Assembly: GCA_023634235.1 (NCBI GenBank)
Contig: JAMKCF010000013.1
Coordinates: 11,595,705 to 11,659,704, forward strand
Source: Pisaster brevispinus
Lineage: Eukaryota; Echinodermata; Asteroidea; Forcipulatida; Asteriidae
Length of the DNA stretch: 64,000 nt
Reading direction: 5' to 3'
The notes below the pieces were generated by a model, which made no database searches, was not told the origin of the DNA, and saw only the letters and a program-made list of their open reading frames with translations. Each line of letters begins with the position of its first letter. Positions within the stretch are counted from its first letter, which is position 1. Below are positions 33,934 to 45,345 of this stretch, one piece after another. Position numbers and translations under genes: made by a program.

Positions 33934-35091
33934 ACAAATAACCGAACCAAATGCTTTATCATATCACAACGTGAAGTCTGCTTATAAATGATGTGTACAA
34001 CAGCACTGTTGTCACATCGAAATCGCACCTTGTGGTTCGCCAGTAAATCGCCCCAGTAATACACAGCAACAACTAACGGATAAAACTCTAAGAAAGCGAT
34101 GGATGGTGACAGCGCTAACAATTCTGGGGCCCACTTAGCATGAAACCATTTACCATGAAAGTAGCCGCCAAAACCAATGCTGGCAGCTGCATCGGTGAAC
34201 AAGTCAATACCCTCATTGCTCTGCCACTGACGGTGTAGAAATGGGGAGACGCCATTAAAATTGCCCAAAAATTCCAGCCACGTGACTAGGTCCAACCGCC
34301 CTGCACACAACGTTAAGGGACCCGACCAGGGACTGGATTTCCCTCAGTGACAGTTTACTCTTCCCTAAAAACCTATTGATTTGCTGGCGGAGTGCCAGTA
34401 CTTTAACCGCAGGCACCCTTACTAGCTGCTGGATAGTGTCTATTTCAAGCCCTAAATAAGTTATAACCTGGCTTGGTCCCATGGTCTTTTCTTCCGCAAT
34501 TGGAACACCCAACTGATTGCAAACACTCCGAAAAGTCTGCAACAAAGCAGCACAATCCGACTGAGACTCGGCCACAAACAAAAACTCATCTAAATAATGG
34601 GTAACATTAACAGATTGGGAAACACGTTTAACTTGAAATTCGAGGAAAGTACTGAATGCTTCAAATAAGGAACATGATACAGAACAACCCATTGGTAAGC
34701 ATTTATCATAGTAAAATACACCCTGAAATACGAACCCAAGAAGCTCATAATCGGAGGGGGCCACTGGAAGAAGTCGAAATGCAGATTTAATATCAGATTT
34801 TGCCACCCATGAGCGTTGGCCTGAAGAAACAACTCAGTCAACTGCCGTGTCGAACGAATTATAATGCACTGTACAAATATCCTTATCAATAAAATCATTA
34901 ATTGAGCCACCAGACGGGAACGATAGATTGTTAATAAGGCGAAACTCGCCTGGGTTGTGCTTGGGAACCAGTCCGATTGGCGAACACTGTAAATTAGCAA
35001 AAGGTCTATGCTTGAATGGGCCGGCAACCCTACCCAATTTAATCTCTTTGTGTAACTTGTGGCTGAACTGAGGCAAACCGAGTCCCGACAC
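33860..35091 (-). pseudogene. Ngaro reverse transcriptase and RNase H
   Basis: RT motifs in order: GPFKHRPFANLQCSPIGLVP with FRLINNLSFP (from 35091), a frameshift near 34840, then KSDIKSAFRLLPV, CLPMGCSVSCSLFEAF, and the catalytic loop as HYLDEFLFV (near 34610). The usual second Asp of the YxDD box is Glu here. A LGLEID-type thumb segment follows. RNase H, in a further frame (34255-33860), has LFTDAAASIGFGGYF, an LEFYPLVVAVYYWG helix and VRFRCDNSAVV. It is broken by at least two frameshifts, so inactive. Confidence 0.85.
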
Positions 35092-35202
35092 AAGCGTGGG
35101 CCACGAGAGCCAAGTTGAAACCCCTCAGAAAACCCTGCACTTAACAAACTAGCATTATGCCTGTCCGGATAAAAGGACAGCCAATTTCTCAAAGTGTTAA
35201 TC

Positions 35203-36428
35203 TTAATTGGTGTGGGAGGGACGAAAATTACGTGCATAATTAACGGCCTTGTTTGACACAGGCTGAACCGCAGGTGAAGATGCGGTTGTTCCGCTAGCTA
35301 CGCTAGCGCGAACAGTAGGCGCACCCCCCAGTTTTCGGGCCGCTGGGACACTCTGCTGAGCTGTTCTATAACCCCTGCTGCCGCCAAAGCCACCGGTTGG
35401 CAAGCCTGCCCTTACCTATGCGACAAGTAGCTGCCCGGTGCCCAAAGCGGGAGCAACTAGCGCAACGATGGGGATACTTGCAAGGGTTCCACTTACAACC
35501 CCCTGCATTAAACGCATCACAGGCCAAGGGGCCACCCTTTGACATGGGCGAGGAAAAATGTTTGCACGTGTAAGTAGCCGCAGCGACTGGCATATAACCA
35601 GTAGCGGTAGCAGCAGCAACAGTTACCCAAAGCTCGGTGTCAAGCATTGCCCAAGAGCGGGAGGGCTGCGCTTCCTGACGCAAGCGAAATTGCTCGTCAT
35701 AGCTACGCCAGCCCAACCCGGGGAACTGCGCAGCAGCTAGGCGAATGGTCTCCGCATACTTTAATAATTCACCAAAACGCATGGGATGGCGCACAGAGAA
35801 TACAGCCATAAATGTATAGAATGCACTTGTCCAATAATCGATGGTCTGCAATTTCCGCGGTGGTGCTGAGGCCGGGCGAAAGACCACCCGACCTTGCTCA
35901 TCCACCATCATCGACAACCCATTGCCACTGTCGGCCGAGGCCAACGATAACACTGCGTTAACGGAACAACAAAGCCATGTCAACATACTGGGAATTCCAA
36001 ATTTTTTCCTTCATAGCTTAAGTGACATGCAACCCTAGCCCACATCTATCTTGTACAGATGGAATAGGGGTGGGTCTCCCATACCCCTCTACTAAATTAG
36101 AAAAAGGAGGAACGACAATCCCAGATACGGCAGGTAAAACCCCTGCATGCACCCTGTTGGTTATTAAACCCCATATCGTCATGACCAACTGGATACAGTG
36201 GCGATGGTCCCGCTAGTGACGGTCCGGCTACTGTTGGTCCTGCTGACGGATGTCCTGTCGGCAATGGTCCAGCTAGCAACGGTCCGGCTGAAGACGCTGA
36301 CGACGCGACGGTGCGGCTGTCCCCTCAATGGTATTCTGGCTCACAGATGGCTGTCCAGAGCTGCTGTCGTCAGCAGCAATGGCCGAGGTGGTGCTCCAAT
36401 CCACCGGAAACTCCGTCGACGTCTGCTG
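35203..36428 (-). pseudogene. Ngaro gag-like ORF, main fragment
   Basis: The best-preserved stretch (35986-35366) contains MVDEQGRVVFRPASAPPRKL, then a Trp/Phe-rich helical part (DYWTSAFYTFMAVFSVRHP) and a closing zinc-binding cluster: CDAFNAGGCKWNPCKYPHRC and CASCSRFGHRAATC, as in DIRS-order gag proteins. A frameshift near 35400 shifts the Gly/Ala-rich tail to another frame (35403-35203). Upstream, 36279-36097 carries Pro-Ser-Ala-Gly repeats in yet another frame. It is not functional. Confidence 0.65.
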
Positions 36429-36732
36429 GCCTATGGGTAGTCTTGGTCCAAGACGTCACTATCTCATACTCGTAACGTAACGTAACGTGATAACCCTACA
36501 GTATGGGGCGCCGTTTATGACTTTATTACGAAACTCTTATATATAGAACGAAACCAATATATAAAGAACGAAACAAATATATGTAGAACGAAACCAAAAT
36601 ATAAAGAACGAAACCAAAATATATAGAACGAAAACTAAAATATATATAACGAAGCGCCGCCCGCGACGATTAGGGGCCAGTCCACTAGACTTGAAATCAA
36701 GTCGTTAGATCATAGAGTTGTAGTGGCCATGG

Positions 36733-39700
36733 CATGCACTCACACGCCTTCGAGCCTACTCGTCGCATATATTGACTGTCCATGAACGATGTATGCGGTA
36801 CAGCGATTCCAACATGTCCTGTGGAAGGTCTATCTGTGGTCGACCTGGGTTTCCAGTATTCAACACACGGCAATGACGCTGTTGAGTGCCTGCATGGTCT
36901 CATGCAGCTGCACGTTCATAATGTTCGTGTAACTCCCCACAGCGATTAATAAGTTGCACTAACGAAACGATCACCTCAGCATAATAGTCAATGCCTTCAG
37001 CACGGGAAATCAAAACACCCAGTACATCCAAACAATCTTCAAGTCGCCTTCGAATAACTTCAATAACATGAGGTTTTCAGTATGAAAATGCCTCTCAGAA
37101 TTATTGACAGATCTACAAAAGTAGTTGAAAAAGCTTCCAATATCCATCATGTGTAGGCCTACTACACATTCCAATAGCCAAATGAGGGACTAATGCTACT
37201 ACCTGACTGGTGGTGGTACAGGGAGAAACACACCTCAAATCTCAGGTTCATTACTGCAAGAAAAGTTACGTCATTTGTACTCTGTCTCGTGTTTGTCTGT
37301 AGACCAAAATCAAGTGTTTTCTCATTCCGTGGTGTGTGGCGCCCTCTTGTGGTGATAATCCTCATTTGGCAGTCTCAGCTCATGTGGTGGTCACATCATG
37401 GAGGAAGAAAGGTAGTCAGATCTAACGATTTAGCATCACTGTATGGGGCCCACACCACTACATTAAATCCCACTTTCTATGCTTTAACTAATGATAGATG
37501 TCTTAAATACATATAGATGGGAAATGTGCAGTGAAGAAAGAGGTTGACTCCTGCATTTTTGGCGTCAGTTTGGGCCAAAGTTTTGTACAAAAAAAACAAC
37601 ACAAGAAAATAATAGGCGTGTCTTTAAAAAGGTCTATGATTAGTCATTTTTCTAGCAGCTTTGAATATTCAAGCTCTGTTACTGCTGACTCAATCACCTA
37701 ACCACCAAATACAATACATTTTGTTCACAATCCTTTTTAATTATAACCACATTACAACAATTTCTTCAGTAAAAATAGGAAGGTAGTGGTAGCACTTAAA
37801 GACTAACAAAAACATTGTAAAAAAATGCATGAGCTTTCGTAGCATGCATGCGACAACTACTTCATAAGATGCAAATTGTGTTCTTGTGTGTGCGTAAATC
37901 CTCGATCCTGCCTGATTGTCAACAACCGATGGTGGTTTATAGACCCTTTGCAAGGGCTGTCATCGATGATGAAACGTCCAGGCGCATTTGGCTGAGACCT
38001 GTGCTATCAGCGCGTAGAGTACACGCGTGCCCGTTTTCACAGTGTTTTTTTTTAACGGTGCGGAATACGGAAAAAATACGGCGCATTTGCGTCCAATGCG
38101 TGCGGGGGCGTTTTCACGTCTGGGACAAAAAATTGTTGTCCTTTGCTTTATTAAATAGAAACGGAAATATTAAATCAAGACAGTCGTGTATTTTTCTCAT
38201 TTTTGTTGCATAATTCTAATGCAAAGTCAGTCAAAACGTGCGGGGATATCTGATATGCTGTCCCCCAGTCTAAAAAGACGGTGGGACATGTTCCATCCCC
38301 ACTCATCGACGCCCATGTCCTACTACAGCCCTGACCCCTTTCAATTAAATACATTTTTCATTCTAACCACTTCCCTAATTTTGCAACACATCCCGAACCC
38401 CTTACCATATCCCTCCCACAACTTATCATCGCTTTGTAAAAACACTTTCTCTGAAGAACACTCCCGTCACTTATTTCCTCGTATCTGGAGCAGTTTGCCC
38501 TCACACATCAGAAATTCTATTTTACTGGACTCATTTAAGTGCTTTACCAATAACTTGTCCCGTTACTTTCATGACTTATAAATTTAATGAAAATGGTCAT
38601 TCGATTTCGTTTTATGATTAGTCAAATGTACTGTTGCGTCATTCGATTTAACAAAATAATCATTAAACTTTAACAATTCAACAAGCCAGCATTCAAAGTC
38701 GCAGGAGCTTTTTGAGGCGTGTGTTTAGTCATTCAAATTTATTTTTTGGCATTCATTTCTGGACTTTGTGCAATCTAAAAAAAACGCTTTGTTAAAATTG
38801 TGTTTCCTTCGAAGACAAGCTTTCGTTACTACACGCATATTTCTAGAAATGGCAGCTCAATAAGAAACCAGGAAAAACATAAAGAAACACCCCATTCAAA
38901 CACAGAATACTTAGGTCTCGGTCAGTTAACCGATAAAGATCCCCCAAAGTAAAATAAAATTTAAAAAAAATATCAAGAAAAGAATAAAGAAGAAAACAAA
39001 GAAGAAGAAAAAACCTAATGGGCCCAATGTAAAATCTACTGAAACATATTCATAAAGCAAAATAAGGTTTGCCTGAATTAAAGTAAAGATGCGAAACAGT
39101 TGCCGAGTACAGTTTATCTGTTTATTCGCGTTTCTTTATCTTACTTATTTGAATTCTCATTTAGCGAAATTGATTGCCTCATTACGAAATAGAAAAAAAT
39201 AAATCAGTAACAATCTCCAGTCGAACCAGCTTTGCTAAATTGAATGATGATTGTGTGTCACGAAAAAGAATGGCGATATGCTAAATTGTACACAGTGCTT
39301 AGGAATTTGAATGCCTCTAAACGAAATTGAATGGCCGAATTCTGAATTTGAAACGCAGTAACAACTGGAGAGGCAAAGTAGCTTTAATTCGAACGCACGA
39401 AAATTAATTGGCTGCTCATTTGCCGAATTTGACCAAGAAAACTCATATTTATTTCTTGTTGATTTGTAAGTTAATTTTGTTTCTTCTTTTCTTTTAATGA
39501 TTTATTTTATTTATTTATATTGAATTTATATGTTTATTCATTTATCTGTTTGTTTGTTTAAGTATTTATATATTCATTTAGTTATTCATATTTTTCTCTC
39601 TCCTTGCCTTAGTGTCTTTCTATAAAATATTTATTATTAATTTATTTAGTTATTTATTTATTAATTTAGTAAAATAACTATATATACTTCTTAATGTTTT

Positions 39701-40304
39701 ATTGATTTATAAATATATATGTTTTACTTGTGTTCCAATTTTCAAGTTTGGATTAGCAGACTTTCGAGTCACAGTGTTTGAGTACACTGTTGTCAATCCT
39801 GCATGGCCAACTTGATATGGGCAAAGATTTGTTTATATTTTTGTAATATTTTGTATGTTTGTTTGTTGAGAAATGGCCGAATTAATAAAATTGAGAGCGC
39901 AAGGGTAACACCACATGTGTTCTCCCATCACTTATTTCGTGGATTTTATGTACTTAATGTTTTCAGTTCTGCTTGCTTCAAGTTACTGCTATGGATGGAC
40001 TCGGTTTTAAAGCCATCTTGATTTGTAATCTGTTAAAAATTACATGGCACCGTGTAATGGGTTTAGTTTATAGGCATACTGTGTTTTGTTACTGGTTTAG
40101 TATTCATTTTGTTTGTTTATTGCATTTGGTCATTACTTTTTCATATACAAAATTATTTATTCTTGTTTTATTTACGCGTTTTCTTGCGTCGTGCGACCCT
40201 ATTCGAGCCTTAGATTAATTGAATTTTGCATGCAAAAGTGAGGTTCCCCCAGCGTTCAGTTTTATTTAGTTTATTATTTTCACAGGTTTGGGTGCATGCC
40301 ACTA
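36733..40304. other. Interior of Y
   Basis: Mostly AT-rich sequence, with TTTATT-type low complexity at about 39480-39720. Apart from the LINE fragment at 38240-38581 I see no coding sequence. Confidence 0.5.
38240..38581 (+). pseudogene. C-terminal remnant of a non-LTR (LINE) reverse transcriptase ORF
   Basis: The end of the frame reads EEHSRHLFPRIWSSLPSHIR, then a SILLDSFKCF segment and a short tail before the stop. This matches the common C-terminus of Jockey/CR1/RTE-type ORF2 proteins (R-x-F-x-x-R-x-W-N-S-L-P-x-x-I-R ... F-K). Everything upstream (RT core) is missing. It lies inside Y. Confidence 0.55.
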
Positions 40305-41081
40305 CAACTCTATGATCCAACGACTTGATTTCAAGTCTAGTGGACTGGCCCCTAATCGTCGCGGGCGGCGCTTCGTTATATATATTTTAGTTTTCGTTCT
40401 ATATATTTTGGCTTTCGTTCTGTAAATATTGCGGCCTGGCCCTTAATCGTCGTCGGCGGCGCTTCGTTCTTATATATTGTTGTTTCGTTCTATATAATTA
40501 TTTTTGTTTCGTTCTATATATTTTTTGTTTTATATTTTTGTTTCGTTATATATATATCGGTTTCATTCCATATACTTTATTCGGGCTATATATTTATTTG
40601 TTTCGTTCCATATACTTATTCGGCATATTTATATTTGTTTCGTTCTATTTATATTGGTTTCATTCTATATATTTGATTCGGTCTATAGTTATTTTGTTAC
40701 GTTCTATTTATTTTGGTTTCGTTCTGTATATATTGGTTTCGTTCTATATATTTTGGTTTCGTTCTTTATATTTTGGTTTCGTTCTACATATATTTGTTTC
40801 GTTCTTTATATATTGGTTTCGTTCTATATATAAGAGTTTCGTAATAAAGTCACAAACGGCGCCCCATACTACAGAGGGCGCGCTTTTCTTCTTGAATTCA
40901 TTTCGGTTGACGACTGTCTGTAGTAACGTCTTGGATATCTTGTTTAAGAAGGCGTGGCCAAGTTATTTTCATGAAGCATCAAGTCATGTTTTATTCATAT
41001 TAGTGACTAAAATGACAAGCTTGCAAGAAAAGCAAGATAAAAGGTCACGAGGTCGTCGACACGATCGAGCATGATTATATG

Positions 41082-41662
41082 TAGCCTTGTCCAAGGCTCT
41101 TTACGCAAGCACCCCGCTTTGAATTCACCAGGTAGCATAACAATACTGGCACAGTACTGCAGTACTTGATATACAATATACTGTGGGGTCGAAGCATGGT
41201 TTTTCAACCTCGTACCAAAAAACGAAGCCGAAACAGAGCCTTGTTCCCACTGTAAAAAGGTCAGATTGTGGGCGGAGTTGTTTTATGCTAATATTTCCCG
41301 AAGGTGTATGCTCATTGGTTAATGTATAGTGGCAAGGCGAATACTACTTAATCATTACGTCATAACGAGAGTTTATGATTGGACGATTATCCGCCCAGTA
41401 CAGGAAATGAATATTCAATATCCGATTCCAGCATACGTAATTAGCGCTGGAATCCCTGCGCAATGATAAAGAAAAACATAAACTGCCGTTTACAATGGGA
41501 ACAAGGCTCTGTTTCGGCTTCGTTTTTAGTACGAGGTTGAAAAACCATGCTTCGACCCCACAGTATATTGTATATCAAATACTTCAGTACCGTGCCTGTA
41601 TTGTTATGCTACCTGGTGAATTCAAAGCGGGGTGATTGCGTAAAGAGCCTTGGACAAGGCTA
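41082..41662. mobile_element. Z: 581-bp MITE in X2 (Group 2)
   Basis: The ends are TAGCCTTGTCCAAGGCTC and GAGCCTTGGACAAGGCTA. The exact 9-bp duplication GATTATATG is at 41073-41081 and 41663-41671. The inverted arms run ~180 bp (CTTTACGCAA, GAATTCACCAGGTAGCATAA, TCGAAGCATGGTTTTTCAAC on the left, mirrored on the right). There is no coding sequence. Confidence 0.94.
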
Positions 41663-43083
41663 GATTATATGCAGTAGCACGCGCACTCACGTTTTGATTG
41701 ACCATGACTTCTTCCTCGCTATCAACGCACTATAAGCAAGTGATTCTGAAATTACTCAACCTAAATTATATAGTGCAGTCGGTTAGGTTTATCGGTCGGT
41801 CATTGTTTAATGGACGTTGAATCTTGTACATTGTCGATGTCAACCATGTAATTTTAGAAAAGATTATATTTGCATCTGAATTACAGTACTTATCATTCTA
41901 CCATTCGACATGCCCTGAAAATAAACTATTGGCAATAACAATTCTACTTGTTTACTTTTACCTTTCTTTGCAACTACACAAATGTAATGAGGACTTTTGT
42001 AATTTTCTGTAGCGGGATAACTTACTGCATCTTTTTTATGTAGGCCTAATTCACAAAGAAAGAGGGGTGAACTCAAGACTGTGTTAGGATCAAGTTCGTA
42101 TGGCCATTACTCCAACATGCTACTTTCAACAGTATTTTATAAGTTGCTGCATATAATATAATGAGCGTTTCAAATACCGGGCGCCAGCGTTGTTGTCTCA
42201 GTGTGTGTTGCTCTTTGCGGTTTCGACTGGCTTTTCAAATACCGCGCCCCCTGTGCATAGATGCAGTTTCTCTATTGCAAGGTCAAAGTGCATAAATAAA
42301 TGTAATACAATTTTAGCCAGCCTATTTTTTACCGTACATGTACATGTGTGTGGAAATCCATGTTCAACAATGCGTTATCGTTTATAAGGTCATTCCTTCA
42401 TTCCTTCACTGTTCCTGTAAACCTTCAACAAACAAAGACTAAGTTACAGGCACTAGACACGTTTATGGCAAGCCATATGCCCAATAATTCGATAAACACT
42501 GTTTATCACCGATAAACACTGTTTTTCGCCGATAAACAAAGTTTTTCGCCGATAAACAGAGTTTATCGAGATAAACATTGTATATCAACTGATAAACACT
42601 GTTCATCGAAAAACTATGTTTATCAAGCGATAAACAGAGTTTTTCGAGGTGATAAACAGAGTTTTTCGATAAACACTGTTTATCAGTTGATAAACACTGT
42701 TTATCAGTTGATAAACACTGTTTATCGAAAAACAGTGTTTATCAACTGATGATAAACAGTGTTTATCGAAAAACAGTGTTTATCGACTGATAAACACTGT
42801 TTTTCGATAAACATAGTTTTTCGATAAACACTGTTTTTCGATGAACACTGTTTATCGAAAAACAGTGTTTATCGGTCGATAAACACAGTTTTATGCCGAC
42901 GCCAAATGCCCAATAGTTCGATAAACACTGTTTATCAGTTGATAAACACTGTTTTTCGAAAAACAGTGTTTATCAACTGATAAACACTGTTTTTCGATAA
43001 ACATAGTTTTTCGATATACATGGTTATTCGTACACCGTCTAAAGAGGGCGCTAACGCGCCGGTGTGGCTTCCATTATGTCACA

Positions 43084-43260
43084 TGTGCCGACGTCCGCCA
43101 GCGATTGCGTTGAACGGCAGCCGGATACCCCATTGCGTGGGATGGTTGGGGTCTGCGTTGGTGTTCCGACGTCTCCCCGCGAAAGCGTGCGACGGTAGCT
43201 GGACACCCGCATTGGTCGGCCATTATTGCGTGTTTCGTACCCGTCACGCATTTGGGTTTT
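43084..43260. repeat. Segment shared with the 61615-61830 repeat
   Basis: GGTTGGGGTCTGCGTTGGTG, TTCCGACGTCT, GGCAGCCGGATACCC and CGCATTGGTCGGCCATTATTG occur here and, as ~76-bp tandem copies, at 61615-61830. It is GC-rich compared with its neighbours. Confidence 0.8.
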
Positions 43261-43425
43261 TTTGCGGCGGGGTTATTTTTGTCTGTAGCTAGCGGAGCTT
43301 GCGTGAGGGTCAGATGATTTGTAGGTGTTGATTTCGGGATAAATTTAGCACATTCAAAAGATAAATTGGGGGGTTTTGCCAATAGTTTGTAGTAGCAGTT
43401 ATGCTTTTTGTAGGACTCGGGAACG

Positions 43426-44302
43426 TATGGTGGCCCTGAAGGGACATCGCATATCGCAAACGTGTGCGCATACGTATGCGATGTCGCGAAATAAATCGCG
43501 AATATGTGCGCACACGTATGCAATGTCGTGAAACAATTCGCGAATATGTGCGCACACGTGTGCAATGTCGTGAAACAATTCTCGAATATGTGCGCACACG
43601 TTTGCGAATTCATTTGCAATGTCGTGAATTTTATTGCATACCTTGTCGCATACCATTCAATAAAATTCCTAATGAACTGGGGAGTTGTAGCAGCTAGTCT
43701 GGGATCGAGACGTACAAATAGATATAAATAGGGTCTGACTAATTTACCTTCGAGCGCACTCTGTTCCTCACGCTTTTCTAATAAGTGAATAACTATTATA
43801 CTAACCATTGTACCGGTGCTCATTTTAGTGAGAATAGTCCGACGATTGTTTGCATGGACCTTTTGTTTTGTGATATGATGCTGTACCATCACCATGTGGC
43901 TGGCCGGCTAGGCATGGCCACACCATGGAGGTAGCTTGCGTACTCCCTAGGTTACTAAAAAATTGCCCGCAAAATGACATCACCCCAAAGGTATGCGACA
44001 AGGTATGCAATAAAATTCACGACATTGCAAATGAATTCGCAAACGTGTGCGCACATATTCGCGAATTGTTTCACGACATTGCACACGTGTGCGCACATAT
44101 TCGCGAATTGTTTCACGACATTGCATACGTGTGCGCACATATTCGCGAATTGTTTCACGACATTGCATACGTGTGCGCACATATTCGCGAATTGTTTCAC
44201 GACATTGCATACGTGTGCGCACATATTCGCGATAAATTTCGCGACATCGCATACGTATGCGCACACGTTTGCGATATGCGATGTCCCTTCAGGGCCACCA
44301 TA
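43426..44302. mobile_element. V: 877-bp foldback element nested in W (Group 1)
   Basis: The ends are TATGGTGGCCCTGAAGGG and CCCTTCAGGGCCACCATA. The exact 6-bp duplication GGAACG is at 43420-43425 and 44303-44308. The right arm holds four 42-bp units (GTGTGCGCACATATTCGCG then AATTGTTTCACGACATTGC), the left arm fewer in reverse. The arms also share TATGCGACAAGGTATGC and TTCACGACATTGC sequence. Open frames through the arms on both strands are repeat artefacts. The ~315-bp central spacer (about 43660-43985) is unique and not obviously coding. Confidence 0.93.
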
Positions 44303-44308
44303 GGAACG

Positions 44309-45345
44309 ACACTTAGTCAACTTGCGGGAAAATGCTAAGTGTAGTGAATAAAATTAATTCAATAATGACTGAGATGATTGAACTAGAAGTGGAAAAAATT
44401 CCATAATTATAAGGATACTGCACAGTTCTGTTATTGAAAATTTGTCATCCAGGTCATTTTATATTTTTTTTATTGACATGGCCTCCTATGTCCCATTGTT
44501 ATGTTTCTCCTCTATTATTTCTTTCATAAACTGATAAATTGCTTACTCATTTACTTCATAACAACATAAAATAAAGACAAGCAGTATGTAGTCATGGCCA
44601 GCATTGGTGGGGACACGTTGCCCTGGAAATCAACAAACAAAGAAATAACAAGACGAAAAACAACGCAGAAAACATACAAATTCAGAAATAAGGACATACA
44701 GTTAAAAAAAAATATACCGAGAAAGTAATTACAAGTAGGAGGGGGCCTAGCCATATATGATACAAAGAAATAAACGGCAAAACACGGATATAGAAAAGGT
44801 GTAGAAACAAAGACACTTTTAACAAATAAAGATAAAGAGAAACAAAGAAATTAGAGTTACAGAAAAAAGAAAGAAATCAAGTAACAAATAAACAGGAGCA
44901 CAGAAGCCTAATTTCTATTCAAAGAAACCAGTGGATTGCTTTATAGACATTTTAGTCGCTCAACACAAGTTTTAACATCATGAAAAAAACATACAAATTA
45001 TCATGCCAAGCATGCATCATTGCCAAGTACATACTTCCCCAATATTACAACTCATCTCCGGCCATACACCCCCAAATTATGATTCGTAGTTGGAGAAAGT
45101 GGACGAGAATGGTCAGGAGGGCAGGCGACGTTTCCACCCCACTCAACATCTTTTGCATGGTCACAATTTTATCATAAGACAAAACAACATTGCGTACTGA
45201 CCGTTACCGAGCCAATTTTACAAAACTTCTGAATGTCCCTCCAGTTACCCCCCCCCCCACCTCACCCCACAATAAATTTGCAGCATTTTCTACGCAAGAA
45301 TCGCTCCCATCTAGCGATGCCGCGCTTCGCGCGGCATCCCGCTAG
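44309..45345. other. Right interior of W, no gene seen
   Basis: AT-rich with purine-rich AAGAAA tracts; no supported frame. A strong hairpin lies at its right end (45311-45345). Confidence 0.5.
45311..45345. repeat. Strong GC-rich hairpin
   Basis: CTAGCG-AT-GCCGCGC-TTC-GCGCGGC-ATCC-CGCTAG forms a nearly perfect stem with a three-base loop. It sits at the inner end of W's right arm; the left arm has no intact match. Confidence 0.85.

Larger units (their letters stand above)
36502..40868. mobile_element. Y: 4.4-kb foldback element in X2 (Group 1)
   Basis: The ends are TATGGGGCGCCGTTTATGAC and GTCACAAACGGCGCCCCATA. The exact 6-bp duplication CTACAG is at 36496-36501 and 40869-40874; X1 has the empty site CCCTACAGAGGG. 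The left arm is 36502-36732 and the right arm about 40305-40868, the latter longer by extra repeats. The arms hold ~17-bp tandem units (ATATATAGAACGAAACCAA and variants), then GCGCCGCCCGCGACGATTAG and a CTTGAAATCAAG palindrome. The interior has only a LINE remnant and no transposase. Confidence 0.92.

Noticed and set aside
40504..41074. Frames rich in Phe, Tyr and Ile (FRSIYIF repeats), resembling a membrane protein
   Set aside because: These are the ATATA-GAACGAAAC units of the right arm of Y. The hydrophobicity is a by-product of AT-rich repeats.
43310..44338. Many frames with repeated CAHI/CNVV/RIVSRH motifs around element V
   Set aside because: The 42-bp units are a multiple of three and stay open on both strands. 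No independent coding evidence.
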